From assembly GCA_029891345.1 (NCBI GenBank), contig CM057000.1, forward strand, positions 126,765,338 to 126,829,337: a stretch of DNA of 64,000 nt, in the 5' to 3' direction. The stretch comes from Dryococelus australis (Eukaryota > Arthropoda > Insecta > Phasmatodea > Phasmatidae). The position numbers and the translations under genes are program-made. How positions within the stretch are numbered: the stretch's first letter is position 1; each line of letters starts with the position of its first letter. The notes beneath the pieces were generated by a model that was given only the letters and a program-made list of their open reading frames with translations, did no database searches and was not told the origin of the DNA. This document shows positions 20,743-30,735 of the stretch, one piece after another.

Positions 20743-22742
20743 AGTAGTAGGTGCGTAGGAATTTCATCTCACATTTAATTAATCGGATTAACCCTTTTGT
20801 ATCAAATTGATATCAAAAGAGTTAATACTTATCCGATCTTAATCCGATCGAAATATTTTAACGATGAATTTTTTTGTTAATCCTTAATACGATCTTAATC
20901 CGATCGTTTTTTATTCTCATCGTATAAAATAGTATGAAACATTGATTGACAGATCCAATTAATTTAATTTAATTAATTAATCAAAAATGTTTGTGATAAG
21001 TGTGTAGTTTGGTGTAATAAGGGACGAATAAAATTATATATCCTTTCTCTCATTTGTCGGTTGGGGAGCAGCACTGGTAGATGTCAGCATAACTGGCACT
21101 CGACTGAGGTGTGATGTGTTGGAGACAGGGTATATATGTGTTGAGTTTTGTACAAGATTGGCATAAGTGTATTTTTGGGTTTGGAGTGATATTGCTCGTA
21201 GACTGTGGTAGGAGATAGGCGAGTTTTGGTAATAATAATTAAACAGATAGATAAAACGACGTATAGTTAACTCATGAGAGTAATGAATGAAAATACAAAT
21301 TTCAAATGAACACAAATACTTGAACAACCTGGTGTTGACGAGTGCTAACTCGCTAAACGATCACAACTACGTCAGTATCCTGTATGAAAATAATTAACTA
21401 GTTACAATGAAGCAAGAATGTCCCTATCAATATACAAATTGAACGGCTAACGAACACAAGTACATGACTATCACTAAACGAATTATGGAATCCAGATGTC
21501 CTGTTTTTTTTTTTAATAAATGAAATCGTATAACCGCTTCTCCCAAAACACGTCCATCCGGCTGTGAGACTGGTGAATGATTGACGTCAGTATAGGATGT
21601 GCGGACTCATATGAGCTGTTTCGAGTGCCGCTTGGCAGGCGACCTATCGCAATAGAAGCTTAGCGAGTCCCATAGTTAACACTCGTAAAGGAACTTCTGA
21701 AATGGACTTCACAAGTTAAAACGTATAAATTTATTAACACATGTAAAATAGAAAAGATTTAACAGTCAGGCTTTTTAATATACGTTCATTCGCTCAGTAG
21801 GTCGCTGCAACACTGACTTGGAAACACCACATACATCGAGTTATAGCTGATCGATGTGTTGAGAGCAAACAGAACGTGCGTGTGCGTTGGCTTGTGTTTG
21901 ATTATAGACTAAGGTGAGGAACTCAGAAATGAACGAAAAGAGATGTGAATACGAATTACATAACAAATGGATAAAAATTATGTTTACAATGCACAACATA
22001 GTATATAAATTACACTAGTTGAATTAAAAAAACACGTAATGAAATCGCACCTCTCCCCAAACACGTCTGTCCAGCTGCATGCTCAGTCAATGAATGAGAC
22101 GTCTGGCAGGCAACTGAGTTGAAATTATGTGACGAATCAATAAAATTATCCTGTTTACGAATTACAGAATCTATTTCTCTACCAATCTACTATTAGTAAT
22201 GAACAATTTAATTACATCTTCCTGAACGTTTCACATGAAATTTTTTAAAAAATCCAGATTTTTAACGCAAGTTTCACTATTGTAAGAAGAATTCACTTTT
22301 AACACAATTTATGTTGACGGGTAAGGAGACTCAATCCTGAAACACTTTATGTAAACTTCCCTGAAGAAAAAAATATTTAAAATAATGGACGTAATACAAA
22401 TTTCTGTTAAGTCTGTGAAATTCACAGCACTAGTTAAAGAAACAATATTTGAAAATCATATAAACTTTCGATGTCTGGGATCAGAAACGGGGCTTACATG
22501 ATAAACGCTTATTAAATTATTTAAAAATGGTGGACACACCTCATAGGCTTAACAAGGGGTGAAGTTCACTAACCGCCTGTACCTTTGGTCATAGGCCTAG
22601 TCTCCACCAAACAACGCCGCTACTGGTGAATAGATACTTCAGAGGAGATAGTGATGTATACATGTATCCAGGGTGAGGGTTGGCATCAAACTAACATGGC
22701 GCCGGACAGATAGAACTGTTTGCATCGCTCCTGGTTGCAGCC
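20743..22742 (+). repeat. Left terminal inverted repeat of element 2
   Basis: Begins AGTAGTAGGTGCGTAGGAATTTC. Matching landmarks in the right copy (reverse complement) include CACACCTCAGTCGAGTGCCAG-type sequence near 21100, TTGGCAGGCGACCTATCGCAATA near 21630-21660, CAAAACACGTCCRTCC near 21535, and TGGTTGCAGC at the inner edge. About 2.0 kb is long for a Polinton repeat. Small indels show the two copies have diverged. No gene lies within it. Confidence 0.9.
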
Positions 22743-23524
22743 CCCGACTTCCCTCCTACCACCCCAACACCAAACCGCATCTTCATTTTGCTCGAGGCTT
22801 GTCTGCACTACCTGTCTTGGCGATGCATCCCCCTTCCCCTGTCCAGCCCAAAATACATTTTTGGATAGTTGTAATATTTATCTATTCATGGAGGGCGCTA
22901 TGCACCCCTTCATTGCTCCAACACTGTGCTTCGCAAAACCTGTTTAGGGCAAAGTTCCCCCACCCCTCCAACTATCAGTTCAGAGGGCAGGCTTTCTGTG
23001 ATGAGTGCCTTCAGGTTATGCACCTTATCCCCTCCCTTCACCATAGCCCAGAGGCTTCTTTGTCCATATCAAGGGCTAACTGCTTGTTTACCTACTGTCC
23101 CTCGGACAGAATATTTTGAACTCATCTGAAGTATTGAGTTGTTTGCGAAACTATGCTCTACCTATGCATTTTGGACTCTCCCAAAACTCTGCCCTATCTG
23201 CTTCTATGAGAGGAGTACTCATTAACCCACCTGCCCTGTACTCTCTGTACCTGGAGCTGTTCAACAGTCTTCAAATATTTTTTTCAGGGATGCTACAAAA
23301 AATTCTCACATTTTCGAGGCTCAAGTGTCTGAAAGTTTATTTCCTTTGTATAAAAATTTAAGAAATATTGCTGTTAAATTATTCCCTTAATGTTAAACAC
23401 TATATTTAAAGTAATACGTCCATAAATATGTAAATGTCTTAACGGAATTGCAATATCGATTCCGAATAATTTTAGTTACATGATAAATAATTTTTTTACA
23501 CATGTTCTACCAAAACCCTGCATA
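22743..23524. other. Pyrimidine-rich subterminal block, then AT-rich spacer
   Basis: About 22743-23280 is C/T-rich on plus and gives several overlapping Pro/Ser-rich frames. A similar pyrimidine-rich block (read inwards, minus strand) abuts the inner edge of the right repeat at about 35900-36348, although the two do not align. No gene is called. After 23280 the sequence is AT-rich up to the integrase end. Confidence 0.45.
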
Positions 23525-24400
23525 TCACGGTGGAAACTTGTATAAATCTTTGATCAAATTTCGGAAAAGTAATTTAATTTTTTCAATTTTTATTATTACA
23601 GAATTTAATGCTACAAAGGAAATGAAATTATAACATTTCTTTTCGAGGTAATACACTCTGGGATATGTTTGTCTAATTGAAATTATTGCAGATATTTCAT
23701 AATACCAATTAACCATAACTTTTTTCTCGAAGATTCATTTCAGCTTCGAGATACATACATATGCAAACTTTGATCTTTTTATTTTTTCTCATCGATGACT
23801 TTCATATTATTATAAATGGTTTTAATTAAACTACTATCCATAAATTCTTTGGGCACCATCTTCGTAATTCTATGATATTTGGAATTATAAAATGTAACTA
23901 TTTCAAGCAAAACATCGACCCATTTGTAAGCCCTCCTCGATGTGAAATGCTTGTACATGATTGATTAACTGATTTGTTGTATCATTCCACAGCACATGCT
24001 TTAAGGTCTGAATAAGTTGCATAGCAATTAATACCATAATCTGTCATTAGTATCAAGAATGCTGTACAAAAAATTTGGTTCATTTATTGGTTTAAAGCAA
24101 ATTTCGTTTTTTCTCTTTTAAAATGGTCTTCATTGCACCACTAACATGTTTCCCAGTTTTGTTCTTCAAAGGTATAGCCCAACCATATTTCGAATAAACT
24201 TCTATTACAGTTAAAATATACGTGTATCCTTTATTGTATTTGGAAAACAATGCCATTTCACACAAATTGGCTTGAAAAAGATATTTTAGCCCTTTAATAA
24301 TAACTATTCTTCTAGGATATCTAATCCTGGCTGGATCGTGAAGTTCTTCAGAAATATTACTTAACTTCGCTGGTGAAATAACCATCTTCTTTCAACTTTT
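23525..24400 (-). pseudogene. Retroviral-type (rve) integrase of Polinton, catalytically dead
   Basis: Starts near 24385 with ELHDPARIRYPRR (the family's zinc-finger-to-core linker), then LFQANLCEMALFSKYNKGYTY and LTVIEVYSKYGWAIPLKNKT in frame to 24092. Further left, other frames give YGINCYATYSDLKACAVE, KWVDVLLEIVTFYNSKYHR with MVPKEFM (about 23793-23960), and NWYYEISAIISIRQTYPRVY (23640-23716), the SH3/chromo-type C-terminal region. The family's first catalytic Asp (Q-A-D) is Asn and the second (VID) is Glu; the third acidic residue (VE) remains just before an in-frame stop. Several frameshifts also break it. The enzyme normally inserts the element DNA and makes the 6-bp duplication seen here. 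Confidence 0.85.
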
Positions 24401-25098
24401 CAATAATGGAAACAATTTTGTTTGTATAGGAATCATTACCAGATTCTCTCGAAGCGATGAGAAGTTTTAATCTTTCGACCAATTCATTAAGATTGGGCCA
24501 ATATACAGGAGAAAAATGGTTGTCAATTTCATCTTTATATATTCCACTTCCGACAATATCTCTTATTAAATGTAGTTTCGGGCGATTTTTGTCTTCTAAG
24601 TGGTTACTCGCGTTCGTACAATGAAAATGTTCTTTGTATTTCTGAAAATCTATGTCGAAATATACATTTGGAACATTTTTTTAATAATAATTCAAACAAA
24701 CTTTGACTTATGTCAGTTTTGTAATCACATATTTTAATTATATTTTTAGACAAAAATGTAATCACCGAATCTTCCAGATACTCATGTGTTTCCATTTCGA
24801 TATACACCAAATTTTGTATCGCACATAAGTGAATTATGTTTTAAAGCTAAATAACGATGTGTTAAATGAGAAAGGGGTTGCTTTTTCTTTTTAATGTTCT
24901 TAATCTTCCGATTTAATGTCCGAAGGTGTTTCATTAGGGTGAATTCAACACAGAATGTAATACATCAATTATACTCATAACAGGTTTAAATATTTGTTCA
25001 TTTAAAACATCCTGTTCCATACGGGCTCGATAGGCTTGTAAATATTTCTCCTTCACAGCAGATATAACGTTATGTAATTCCGAAGCAGTGTTAGACAT
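24400..25098 (-). pseudogene. Conserved element protein upstream of integrase, broken
   Basis: Begins at ATG 25098 with MSNTASELHNVISAVKEKYL and EQIFKPVMSIIDVLHSVLN, then a stop. It continues in a second frame with LRTLNRKIKNIKKKKQPLSH and YLALKHNSLMCDTKFGVY, and after a degenerate stretch reads KLHLIRDIVGSGIYKDEIDN, WPNLNELVERLKLL and ESGNDSYTNKIVSIIEKL before running into the integrase. The last part matches element 1 at about 240-345. The family is widespread in insect virus-like elements with no known function to me. It may have been fused to the integrase. Confidence 0.6.
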
Positions 25099-25140
25099 GT
25101 TTGATTACATTACATTATGTTTAAGATATTTATACTATTA

Positions 25141-25724
25141 TTAAATCATTGCTTTCCGAACTGCTGCACTATATCGATTAGGTTGCAATTTTTCAATCGT
25201 ATCAATTTTACTTAAAACAACATCTAATTTAGCTATAGTTTTAACTCTTAAATAATTATTTTGTTTTCTCTGATGTTTCCATAACTAAAACATATTTTTT
25301 TATTAATCAGATCATCACTTTTATGTTTCATTATTTCTTCCATTCGTGTTTCAAGTTGTTTTGTAATAGTACTGCATACCACTTCATTAATTACATGTCT
25401 TTAATTATCTTGCATTTCTGCAAGTTGTGCTGTAAAAATTATATTTGTCATATCATTGCAGTCTTTACTAAATCCATTTAACTGTTCTTCTATTCTAAAT
25501 TTATTTTTCAGCAAATCATTACTTATATTGTTAAAAATATTTGCAATTACACTCGTGTTTTTATAAACATAATCATTCCCCTCAACTAACTTTATTAATT
25601 TATCTTGAATATCACTCTATTGCAATTTAAACATATTTAGCATGATGGTGTTTAAGTCTTCCACATAACATTTATGTACCACATCAGTATCTTTCATAGC
25701 CATACCCACATTACGTGATTGCAT
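25141..25724 (-). pseudogene. Fibre-like coiled protein, broken
   Basis: From ATG 25724 the frame reads MQSRNVGMAMKDTDVVHKCY, with the same RNVG...DxV..Y motif as the element 1 ORF at 1562. An in-frame TAG follows KLQ, then a helix-rich stretch (GNDYVYKNTSVIANIFNNIS; ETRMEEIMKHKSDDLINKK) with a second stop after QDN. The last 35 residues (AKLDVVLSKIDTIEKL...RKAMI) lie in another frame ending at 25141. The composition suggests coiled coil. The motif is typical of tail-fibre-type proteins; function is inferred from that and from its place behind the ATPase. Confidence 0.5.
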
Positions 25725-25758
25725 TTTATACTGCTATGTCCAAACATTGAAATACTCA

Positions 25759-26445
25759 TTATTCTTTCTTGGGAAGTAAAAAACTGTCAAATCCAGACCT
25801 ATATCTGCCTTTATATAGGGAAAGCGTTTGTATAATCACCAGAAAATCATATATGTTTTCCCAGCAGAAGAAAAACATATCATTAAACTTTGAAAATGTC
25901 ATATCTCTTAAAACAGAATCAATGTAAATATGTTGCAGATTAATACTGTCCATTTTAAACACAATTATCATATTTGCTTTAACATGAAAATTATGTTTTG
26001 GAATGTGTGTGTAACTTTATGAGCGATAAAAACAATCAATGTTTGAATGTCGAACAAAACTAAAATACTCCTGTATTTCACCCTGCAGTTTGTACCAAAC
26101 ACCGCCAAAAAGAAATATGGAATTGGGCAATACTTCATTTGGAGGCACAACGTCTTTATTTGTAAAAGGGAAATATAGCATTCCTTCAATTACTGATAAA
26201 ATACTAGCTAATTGTTGATATTTTTCTTGTTCTATTGTTTTAGAAAACACATATAGATTTTCAAATTTTAGTCCATTTGGATGTTCCAACAGCGACATGA
26301 TAACACACATTTTTTCACTTAAAGAAGGACCACTTACTATATAACATAAATTTCGAGGTAAAAGAATACCATGTTTCTGTTCAATTACATTTTCTTTCGT
26401 ACTTACAATTAGCAGAAGATGTACACTTTGTTTTGTAATCTTCAT
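25759..26445 (-). pseudogene. Packaging ATPase, both Walker motifs destroyed, one frameshift
   Basis: ATG at 26445. The first frame (to 26017) carries GILLPRNLCYIVSG, SLLEHPNGLKFENLYVFSK, YFPFTNKDVV and FVRHSNIDCFY. The second (25971-25759) carries MIIVFKMDSINLQHI, a tryptophan-containing DMFFFCWENIYDFLVI segment, and ends KGRYRSGFDSFLLP. This is the full domain order of the Polinton A32/FtsK-like ATPase. The P-loop lysine context is SLSEKM instead of GxGKT/S, and Walker B has FGG where FDD is expected, so ATP hydrolysis would be lost. The element 1 homologue keeps both motifs. It is the first gene of the leftward transcription unit. Confidence 0.85.
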
Positions 26446-26522
26446 TTTACATTATTACATAATGTACTAATGTAAAACTATAAATGCAGGTCTATTTATA
26501 GGCTTGTGTTCTGTTGAAAATA
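26446..26522. promoter_or_regulatory. Compact divergent promoter with back-to-back TATA boxes
   Basis: Only 77 bp separate the ATGs of the leftward ATPase (26445) and rightward PLA2-pX gene (26523). TATAAAT on plus is at 26479-26485 and TATAAATA on minus at 26500-26493. Each lies about 40-48 bp from its own ATG, which would leave very short 5' leaders. Role inferred from position and symmetry. Confidence 0.6.
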
Positions 26523-27017
26523 ATGCCTCGCTCTAAGTGCATCAAAAAAAGACATGTAGTATTGAATACCTTGATTAAGAAATTACCATTTGAGTTGCAT
26601 TTACCGAAATACAATTTTTGTGGGCCTTGTACTAGACTTGCAAAATTTTTGGTGCAGAACGATTCAGGAATAAACTGTCTGGATAATGTTTGTAAAGTAC
26701 ACAATATAATTTATGATTGAACAAACAATTTGAAACAAAGACATATAGTACATACAATTCTAGCAGATAAAGCAGCAAATATAAAGAAGGATCCATGTAC
26801 ATCGACTGGTGAAAAGCTAAGTGCCTGGGTTGTTGACAAAGTCATGCATGCAAAGGTTGAAAAAAAGCAAGGGTTTAAAACAAAGAAAGGAGGAATCATT
26901 CCATTCTTATTTCCAGCATTAACAGCTCTTGGATCAATCCTCAGAGGAGTTTTGGCTATCAGTAGAGCAGTTAAATCAAAGGGTAAAGGGATGTATTCGA
27001 AACCCTATAAAGTTTGA
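26523..27017 (+). pseudogene. PLA2-pX fusion capsid protein with one in-frame TGA
   Basis: ATG at 26523 (MPRSK). The N-terminal part has LPFELHLPKYNFCGPCTRL and GINCLDNVCKVHNIIYD, the parvovirus VP1u-type PLA2 calcium loop and active-site helix. The active-site pair His-Asp is His-Asn, and the loop GPGT is GPCT, so activity is probably lost. TGA at 26718-26720 interrupts the frame, which then continues unshifted through ILADKA, STGEKLSAWVVDKVMHAK and the pX-like hydrophobic segment KKGGIIPFLFPALTALGSIL to a basic end KGMYSKPYK. About 164 codons plus the stop. It shows that PLA2 and pX are one protein, which explains the arrangement in element 1. Confidence 0.82.
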
Positions 27018-27049
27018 ATAGGACTAAAAAACTCCAAAAGTAGGAAAAA

Positions 27050-27417
27050 GTGGAGAAAGTCCTGAATAGTCTTCCAAAATGTGCATTAACAAACAAGGAT
27101 ATTAATGTATTTTTGAGAAACTGGATATTCCCTATTTCATATTGTGTGTATATGGGAGATAAATTCCCAAAGAAACCAAATCTTTATGAATTCATGATTG
27201 TTAATTTAGATACAAAACAAAGGCACATATTGGGTAAAATTAATTAAAAACATAAATCAGTCATTGTATTATCACAGTTTTGGTGATTTAGTTCCTCTAA
27301 TTGAGTTACGTAATTATTTAAAGAACATGCAATTAAGTTACAATTACCAAATGGAACAATTACTAAATATAATCAATTGTGGACATTTTTGTCTATAAAT
27401 AGGATATATATGCAATA
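27050..27417 (+). pseudogene. Adenain-like cysteine protease, frameshifted
   Basis: The first frame reads ALTNKDINVFLRNW, YMGDKFPKKPN and MIVNLDTKQ, the N-terminus of the Polinton protease, ending at a stop at 27245. Other frames give YHSFGDLVPLIELRNYL and then NCGHFCL near 27370-27390, containing the nucleophile Cys. The stretch with the catalytic His (GTHW) is not visible: the sequence runs from the IVNLD region almost directly to the DSFG region. So there is an internal deletion as well as frameshifts. It follows PLA2-pX by about 30 bp. Confidence 0.7.
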
Positions 27418-27514
27418 TTAAACATATTAGTAATATGTCAATATTGTTGATATTAATTGGTAATTAAATGCAGTTGCATGCTGTATATTTCCCTGCATTG
27501 GAGTAAGATGGAGA

Positions 27515-28076
27515 ATGGCAAATAAGTCTAATCGAATTCGCTACAGCATAGTAAACACTGATATGCACAACCAATCATTTATGGTTAACAATGGTGAAAA
27601 AACCTACAAGATTGTGATACCGATAGAATCTTATGAGTTGGATGTCTTAGAAACATTCATTAAAGTGACTTTACCTAAAGATGTGCATTTACAATTATGT
27701 GGGAATCCAAATACTTTAAATAGTGCAATATATTAATGTTGATATCAATTTCTCGGAAGGCAATTCAACTGAAAATATGTTAGGATACAAACAGATAGTT
27801 TATCCTGCTAATGAATTACAGAAATCATCCAAACAGGTTAATATATTGTTGGTAAATGTTTGGCATATAAATTTTAATATTGCAGCCAGTTCATATTTGA
27901 ATGGGAAACCAAAAACCCCCCTACATGATTTTACATATGCAGTGGTTCAAGGATATAAAACAATTGAAAACCCAAATTCATTTATATATTTCCCAGTAAT
28001 AGTGAATCACATTCATGAAATAGTTGTTACAATTGTCGATCAAGGTGTAAACTTATTAATTTTGGAAACGAAGTAA
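27515..28076 (+). pseudogene. Minor capsid (penton-like) protein, frameshifted
   Basis: The first frame (27515-27736) reads IRYSIVNTDMHNQSF and GEKTYKIVIPIESYELDVLE. The second (27723-28076) reads NMLGYKQIVYPANEL, NILLVNVWHINFNIAASSYL, GKPKTPLHDF and IYFPVIVNHIHEIVVTIVDQ. The tail is the same signature as in element 1 (VNxxHEIVVTIVDQ against VNDIIVEIKDEKG). One frameshift at about 27725. The expected last strand with LHLR/LEMRP is replaced by LILETK, so the 3' end is altered. Confidence 0.65.
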
Positions 28077-28142
28077 TTGCAGCCTGTTAACATTTACAAA
28101 AAGTTATAAAAACAGTTGTATTTTTTGCACAATACAATCAAT

Positions 28143-28301
28143 ATGGGTATTGTATATAAGACCCAATACAAATGTAAAGTAGGGAGTTATTTTAAGAAAT
28201 ATCTCACTAAGGAACATATTATGAAGAAAGGAAGTATAAAAGGACATAAACGCAAGCATAAAATGCTCACTTCTAATAATTTACCTGTGAAGTTAACATG
28301 A
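28143..28301 (+). CDS. Small lysine-rich ORF
   Basis: About 52 codons from the second ATG: MGIVYKTQYKCKVGSYFKKY, then KEHIMKKGSIKGHKRKHKML. Strongly basic, between minor and major capsid genes. Polinton-type elements often carry a small basic protein there, perhaps DNA-binding, but similarity is only in composition. It may be a remnant. Confidence 0.35.
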   Translation: MGIVYKTQYKCKVGSYFKKYLTKEHIMKKGSIKGHKRKHKMLTSNNLPVKLT

Positions 28302-28336
28302 GGCAACAAATAAATTAGAATGTATGCCTAATAGAA

Positions 28337-29563
28337 ATGGAAGACATACTTAATATTGAAGAACCAATCAGTAGTAAAGATGCAATCACCAATATCTAAA
28401 TACATATGTATGAACCATTCTGAGCAGGTTCATATACATTCCCATCGGAAATAAGGATTGTTATACAAAATCTCGATATTTACACATTACCATTGAAATC
28501 AAGTTTAAGGTTTAGAGGAACAATTAAAAGACACCCGATGCAACTAATCCAGTTTCTACAGGAATAGTGAGAAATGGAAAACATTTAATTTATAGATTTG
28601 TGTATCTTCTCAATGGTGTCGAAATAGACAAAACATGAGATGTTGGAATTACTTCCATGATAAAGAACTATCTCTTGGGAACTGTAAACGATCATTATAC
28701 AGGGCTTATGGCTGAACGGAGCATTGCTGATAAGTTTACACTACAAATATACTCAGGCAGAAAATACAAAATCATTATACTGTTAAGTGTAGTACTTGGC
28801 TTTGCTGAGGACTATAAACATGTAATATTAAATGCTAAACAAGAGTCGATATTCTATTCACTAACATGCATTTGAACACCATATATGATACAGCTAATAG
28901 AAAGGAATGTGTTACATTTGAATTAAGCAGTGGCGAATTGTTGATGTCACATATTGAAATTAACAGTGATGAATGTGTAATGTTTTTAAATTATACCAAG
29001 AAAGGGAATAATCTAGGTATTGCATTCAGATTGTGGGCTTTGGAAACATTTCCAATGCTACTGACATCACAGAAAGTCATTTGGAATGTGAAATCAAGTT
29101 TTTCATCTGAGAAAACACAATTTGTTATTTGTTTTCAAACAAATCGACAAAACAATTTAAAAGCTGAGAGATAATTATTAGATAGTTGTGATATGAAAAG
29201 TATTAAACTGTATCTAAACAGTCAAGCTTACCGCTATGTGGATTTAAATTTGAACTTCGAAAATGGAGAATACCTTATTTGCTATAATATGTACTCAAAG
29301 TTCCAGGAAATATATTTTAACAAAATCAGCTCACTGAATTTAGTACCCGAATCATTTAAAGCCAGATGAAAGTTATTTGTATTTGATGTAAGCAAACAAG
29401 ATGTCACAATTACCAATAGTGTAATTGATTCACAAATTGTAATTATAGCAAAGACACCAATTCTGGCAAATAAACAAGCTTATGCTCTGATAATTCATTA
29501 TAGATTAGCAAGTTACAATGTGGGAGATAAGTTGGTGAAGACAATGAATCGAGTCAGTAGATG
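28337..29563 (+). pseudogene. Major capsid protein (double jelly-roll, hexon-like), multiply broken
   Basis: ATG at 28337: MEDILNIEEPISSKDAITNI, a stop, YEPF, a stop, AGSYTF, IVIQNLDIYTLPLKSSL, then a frameshift to VRNGKHLIYRFVYLLNGVEI and DVGITSMIKNYLLG (TGA between, where Arg CGA is likely). It continues LMAERSIADKFTLQIYSG, SVVLGFAEDYKHVILNAKQE, a frameshift near 28870, GNNLGIAFRLWALETFPMLL, FVICFQTNRQNNLKAER, then SIKLYLNSQAYRYVDLNLNF and ANKQAYALIIHYRL up to a stop at 29563. This is the complete order of the Polinton major capsid protein, a hexon relative that builds the shell. Roughly 400 codons with at least four stops and two frameshifts. Confidence 0.83.
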
Positions 29564-29590
29564 ACAAACCATAGCTACAATAAAATTTTT

Positions 29591-30102
29591 GCAATGTACA
29601 AGGATTTCAAACTCCCGATAAATTTATCATTAAAAAAATAGCTATTATTGATATGGAAGAACATGCAACTGTATTCAGCTATAAATGACCATTTGACTGG
29701 AAATATCTAACTCCCAAATACAAGAAAACTAACAGATGGGTTACTAACCATCACCACAGTTTAAAATGGGAGAATGGAGTTATGGCGTATGATAATATTG
29801 AAGATATTTGCAAACATGACCTAAATAATTTTGAAAAATACTAAGGTGGACTCAAGCAAAAACACATTTTAGAAAGTGTGTGAAATGGGAAAGTAACAGA
29901 TATTCAAAAAGTGTACAATTGCCCATCATACAAACAATTATGTAAAACACACATACCTAATTCAACATTCTTCTCTGCAGAGGAAAACTCTAAATCAATG
30001 CTAACTTGGGTGATGTCTGATTGGAGTGAAACAGATTATGTCGATTCTCCTCCTGAATCATTTGTATATATTATTCGAGTGATACGGCACTATTTGGGAT
30101 GA
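29591..30102 (+). pseudogene. DEDD-exonuclease-like element protein, three in-frame stops
   Basis: One frame carries CNVQGFQTPDKFIIKKIAII, FDWKYLTPKYKKTNRWVTNH, HHSLKWENGVMAYDNI, HILESV and VYNCPSYKQLCKTHIPNS, with TGA, TAA and TGA interrupting but no frameshift. This arrangement (D-x-QGF...KE-x-A, W-T-x-x-xH-x-L-W, YVKG, CPS) belongs to a protein family common in insect virus-like elements; its beginning resembles the D-x-E motif of RNase-H-fold 3'-5' exonucleases. Here the Asp is Asn and the Glu is Lys. An exonuclease role is an inference. It is the last recognisable element gene before the mitochondrial insertion. Confidence 0.6.
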
Positions 30103-30234
30103 GAGAACTAATGAGTGAAATTTAGTATTAAAAGTATTTGGTTGTATGTAATCAAATATTCTTAAAGATGGATCAGCAAGACAACAAAATCAGCTTTTTT
30201 TGCATACAGAAGTTGAAGTGTAAATTGAATATCA

Positions 30235-30735
30235 GCAAGTTTGTATTTTTTATTTTTTGTTGATTTACTATTTGCATTTTTGATTATATCTTTTTTTTAG
30301 AGCTGCTTATACTTTATATATGTATTCTTATAGTCAGCATGGTATGATTTATTCTGGTGTAATTTCTTTTGGTGTTGGTTATATACGTGAATATTTATTG
30401 TTATTTCTTCATTGATTTCCATTAAATTTAATTATTTTTATAAGCGGATTTATATTTATTTAACTTAAATAGTTTAATTAAAATATCAGCTTGTGGGCCT
30501 GGTGATGTATATTTTCTACTTTAAGTTATTCTTTGACGTTATTCTTTATGTAATATTTTATTAATTTATTTAATTATTATTAGATTTATTTTGTTTTCTG
30601 TTGGTATTTTATTTATATTTAATGATTTAGTTTATTTTGTTGAATATGAACTTTTTATACTTAATGGTACTCAATTATTAATAACATTGTTATTAATTGG
30701 AGTTGGAGTAAATCATTTCGACAGTATTTCAGAAA
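30235..30735 (+). pseudogene. NUMT: mitochondrial ND4 (3' end) - tRNA-His - ND5 (5' end)
   Basis: With the invertebrate mitochondrial code, about 30290-30463 reads [15 protein letters not shown] and [18 protein letters not shown], the ND4 C-terminus, ending at TAA 30461-30463. A tRNA-His-like sequence follows (30463-30526). Then about 30545-30735 reads FIFNDLVYFVEYELFILNGT, the ND5 N-terminus. The order ND4 - His - ND5 on one strand is that of most arthropod mitochondrial genomes. It sits inside element 2, so mitochondrial DNA entered after (or with) the element. Edges are approximate; the ND5 frame becomes unclear after about 30710. Confidence 0.87.
30463..30526 (+). tRNA. Mitochondrial-type tRNA-His (GTG) inside NUMT, non-functional copy
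   Basis: The acceptor arms ACTTAAA and CTTTAAGT pair. The anticodon loop TTGTGGG contains GTG at 30493-30495, and the position between ND4 and ND5 fits trnH. As a nuclear copy it is expected to be inert. Confidence 0.72.

Noticed and set aside
22673-23119. 148-codon plus frame beginning in the left terminal repeat
   Set aside because: Straddles the repeat edge into pyrimidine-rich DNA, overlaps other open frames, and shows no domain.
26514-26522. Upstream start for the PLA2-pX gene at 26514
   Set aside because: The codon there is TTG; the first ATG is 26523, correctly placed behind the TATA box.
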